Assembly (NCBI GenBank): GCA_025618425.1
Contig: CM046850.1
Coordinates: 27,160,133-27,224,132, forward strand
Direction of reading: 5' to 3'
Length of the DNA stretch: 64,000 nt
Origin: Heliocidaris tuberculata
Lineage: Eukaryota; Echinodermata; Echinoidea; Camarodonta; Echinometridae
Shown one piece after another: positions 61,016 to 64,000 of this stretch. Every line of letters begins with the position of its first letter. Within the stretch, counting starts at the first letter, position 1. Made by a program: the position numbers and the translations under genes. The notes beneath the pieces are model-generated. The model ran no database searches. It was not told where the DNA came from and saw only the letters and a program-made list of their open reading frames with translations.

Positions 61016-61556
61016 AGTGTTTGTCTGAATCAAATGCCAAATTTAATACAATGAAACATTTCGTTTTTTCTCGAATTAACTTTGTGATAAATAGTTTTAC
61101 CACGAAATACAAAACTGCCATATCATGTATCGAGAACGTAGGCCTCTGATTGATCAAAAGTTAATATTTAATTCTGACTATTGCCTGAGTCACAAGAAAT
61201 GACTATGTTCCGGGTTTAGTCGAAAATCTTGACGGCGCAGTCAATCGCCTTAGACTAACTAAATGTCGACAGGCATGACAGGTAGATCATGCTGGAATTC
61301 GCTCTATCTCAAGATTTCTCTTTAATATGGTATTTAAACCAAATATTGATTGTTTAATGTCGGTTGATTGTTGAACTATAGTTAGTCTCACCAAGGAGTT
61401 ATCACAGAACTGGTCTCACGATAATTTCGTCTTTGTGCTATCTCTAGGCATACTTCACTTCAGTGTAATTTCTTTAATGAATAAACTGCTAGCTTACTTG
61501 ACTGTTGCTTGTGTTTGTTTGTAGAATATGCAGAAATGAGAATCTACGTACAACCA
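61016..61556. other. Downstream intergenic stretch, nothing recognised
   Basis: AT-rich, no gene or shared repeat seen. Confidence 0.5.
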
Positions 61557-61691
61557 GGGGCCTCTAACATAAAGAGATAAATCAATCTTACAATAAAATA
61601 TTGATATCAATCGTAAGTCTATGGCAAACCATGTACTGAAGAGTTACAATTGATTGTAAGATTGATTGTATCTCTTTATGTTACAGGCCCC
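61557..61691. repeat. MITE-B-like foldback element
   Basis: GGGGCCTCTAACATAAAGAG at the left and CTCTTTATGTTACAGGCCCC at the right, 135 bp, with inverted CAATCTTAC / GTAAGATTG inside. Confidence 0.65.
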
Positions 61692-61959
61692 AGATCGTAT
61701 AAATCTGTACCATTACAGTGGATTGATATAATAATAGAAAATATGAGATTAAAACAGGAGTATCGGTAACGGAAGAATGACAGTAGGACACCACAATCCC
61801 ATATTTTCTGTTGGCAAAGCCTTGTCGGCAGAGTCATGAAATTGATTACCCTTATTTTCTAGACACTTCGGCACAACTTGTTGGAAAACCACTGGGATAC
61901 TCCTACCCCATCCAATTTAAAATGGTTTAGCAACGCCCCGAAATGAAAATGAATATGAC

Positions 61960-62406
61960 AAGGCTGAAAGTGAAAGAATGGAAGATGAAAAAAAAAAAGA
62001 GTGTAAAAGTAGGTAGAGAAAAAAGAACAAGAATGATATAGTGATGGAGTTAAAGTGATAGGGGAATGGGAGAAATAGAGACATAGACACAGAGAGAGAG
62101 AGAGAGAGAGAGAAGATGAAAGAGAGAGAGAGAAGATGAGAGAGAGAGAGAGAAGATGAGGGAGAAAGAGAGAGAGAGAGAGAAGATGAAAGAGCGAGGG
62201 AGAGAAAAGAAAAGTAGAAAGAAGATTTTTTTTTTTTAAATTAAAATTCCCTTTAATAACCCTGACCGTTTATGACTGTAATCTGCGATATATGTGGTTT
62301 TCTATGAAAAAAGAGAGCAATAGAGGTCACATTGACTTGGGGATTTGCAATATGATTTGTTAAAAGAACGAGAGAAGAAAGGGAGAGGACGTGAGAGAGA
62401 GAGAGA

Positions 62407-62437
<31 letters not shown>

Positions 62438-62470
62438 AGGGAGGGGGAGAAATAGCGAGAGAGAAAGAAG
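61960..62470. repeat. Purine tract with (GA)n and a G homopolymer
   Basis: The plus strand is mostly A and G, with repeated GAGAGAGAGAAGATGA units at 62085-62190 and a run of about 29 G near 62408. A pyrimidine-side break is at 62226-62380. Confidence 0.85.
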
Positions 62471-62569
62471 ACAGTGTCCAGGGACGGCTCAAGAATTTAT
62501 ACAAAGGTTATTATTCAAAGCATTAAGGGATGGGGTTAGTCTCTGATCTCCGTCTCTCCCAAACTTCCC

Positions 62570-63066
62570 CTTCTCTCTCTCCCCACCTTCTCTTTCTCTC
62601 TCATTCTCTCCTTTTCCATCCAAGAACCTTACATTTATCTGCCTTTTATTATTGTGTTCATCTGTCATTGCTACTTCTCTCTCTCTCTCTGATGCCTTCA
62701 GCTACCCCCTCTTTAATTTTCTTCAGCTACCCCCCTCTCCCTTCAGCCACTCTCTCTCTCTCTCTCCCTGTCTCTCATGAATTTCAGCCACCACCTCTCT
62801 CCCTCTCTCTCTCTAATGCCCTTCAACAACCCCCCCCCTTTCCCTTCAGCCACTCTCTCTCTCTCTCAAATGAACTTCAGTCACCACTTCTCTCTTCCTG
62901 TAATGCCCTTCAGCACCCCCCCCCCTCTCTCTCTCTCTCCCTTCAGCCTCTCTCTCTCTCTCAATGAACTTCAGCCACCACCTCTCCCTCTAATGCCCTT
63001 AAACTACCCTGACTCTCTCTCCTCCATTCCCTCTCATTCCTCTCCCTCTCTAATTCCTTCAGCTAA
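62570..63066. repeat. Pyrimidine tract with irregular repeats
   Basis: (CT)n separated by aatgcccttcagc / aatgaacttcagccacc phrases recurring every ~40-70 bases. Ser/Leu/Pro frames are artefacts. Confidence 0.85.
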
Positions 63067-63075
63067 CCCCACCCC

Positions 63076-63678
63076 GGGGGTCACTCTCAGACAAATGTGC
63101 TACCCAAACGCGTCCACACACTTCAAAAATGGACCCTAAATGGCGTATTGCACGAAGTCTAATTTGCACCCCCATAAGGCGTCACATCAGAAAAAAAAAC
63201 ATACCCCAAATGGCGTCAACAGGGTCATCACGCCACCCCAAAATACCCTAAGTGGCGTATAAATTATTATGGTACCAAGTACAATACCCTTATTTGTGTT
63301 TAAAATAAATAACCCTTATTAGCAGGAAAACAACAAAATAACGCTTTTCGAGTACAACAGATAAACTTGTATATCATATTTAATTTGTATGCAAACAATC
63401 CAAATCACCAATCGGTGTTATATCAGCCAAGTACTCGTGAGAATTAACCATCGTAGAAACAGATGAAAAGCAGAATTTGAGGATTATCATAACATGCAAT
63501 TTATACCCTAAATGTCGAAGACCGAATTTGTTATGTAGTACTCTAAACGGCGATCGAAGCTGAAAAACACCCTTTTTAAAGGAAAGAGTCGACGACGCCT
63601 TAAGGCTGAAAACAGACCCTTTTCGCCGCTTTTTGTGGACGCGGTTGCGTAGTACTTAATGTGGTGAGTGACTCCCCC
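63076..63678. repeat. Inverted-repeat element resembling MITE-C in style
   Basis: GGGGGTCACTC…AACGCGTCCACA at the left and TGTGGACGCGGTTG…GAGTGACTCCCC at the right. The interior repeats CCTAAATGGCGT-like phrases. Confidence 0.55.
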
Positions 63679-63870
63679 CCCCCCCCCAAGACCTCCACCC
63701 TCCTCTCTCTTCTTATCCCTCTCCCATTCCTTCAGATAACCCCCACCCCCCTCTCTCTCTGTCACTCTATATCACTCATTCTCTCTCTCTCTCTCATTTT
63801 TCTCCCTTCCCTCAGTCGAAGTATTTCTCGAATTCTCCATCATCCTCTCAATCTCGTTCTATATTTTAAA

Positions 63871-64000
63871 ACAGGGGCGGCACCAGGGTATTTTGATAGG
63901 AGGGGCAAGACGACGTAAAGATGACGTCATATTTTTTCTCCATTAAATAACAGGGGTAATATAGAGTTATATGTTTAAGACCTCTCTTTTTAATACTCCT
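63871..64000. mobile_element. Start of an hAT-like element cut by the window edge
   Basis: cagGGGCGGCACCAGGG resembles the CAGGGGCG-type ends seen elsewhere. The other end lies outside the window. Confidence 0.35.

Overview
The window looks like nuclear DNA of an invertebrate deuterostome, most likely an echinoderm and probably a sea urchin. The reasons are small exons split by long repeat-filled introns with GT-AG borders, an Ig-TIR receptor gene, a secreted proteinase K-like subtilase with many introns, non-LTR retrotransposon debris, and many short inverted-repeat elements. The organism call is an inference from style. Nothing here looks bacterial or viral.

Two plus-strand genes can be rebuilt exactly by joining exons across introns with matching phase. 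Gene 1 (12177-32937, 7 coding exons, 1899 nt, 632 residues) encodes a single-pass receptor with a signal peptide, two Ig-like modules, a transmembrane helix and a cytoplasmic TIR domain. Its layout is that of the interleukin-1 receptor family. The TIR carries an unusual Ser/Pro-rich insertion of about 50 residues and is followed by a Ser/Pro-rich tail. Gene 2 (45567-60465, 8 coding exons, 1074 nt, 357 residues) encodes a secreted S8 (subtilisin/proteinase K type) protease with signal peptide, I9 propeptide and an intact Asp/His/Ser triad. No functional link between the two genes is visible beyond shared strand and proximity (12.6 kb apart).

The rest is repeats. 1-12176 holds inverted-repeat elements, two inverted loci of a 15-bp repeat (1.9 kb and 5.3-5.9 kb), a mariner-like element and a LINE. 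Gene 1 introns hold nested LINEs, hAT-like elements with 8-bp target duplications, tRNA-derived SINEs, a 500-base pyrimidine tract, a 363-bp tandem satellite and a possible 3.9-kb TTAA-bounded unit. 32.9-45.5 kb is intergenic with LINE fragments and several MITE families. Gene 2 introns hold a LINE, a ~190-bp tandem array, two TTAA-flanked MITEs and a SINE that abuts a splice donor. 61-64 kb ends in long purine then pyrimidine tracts.

Several copies of one dispersed repeat (called R1 here) are split by younger insertions, so the relative order of insertion can be read directly. Family names for the repeats (hAT, piggyBac, Tc1/mariner, CR1/L2, Jockey) are assigned from ends, target duplications and translated motifs seen here, not from database matches.
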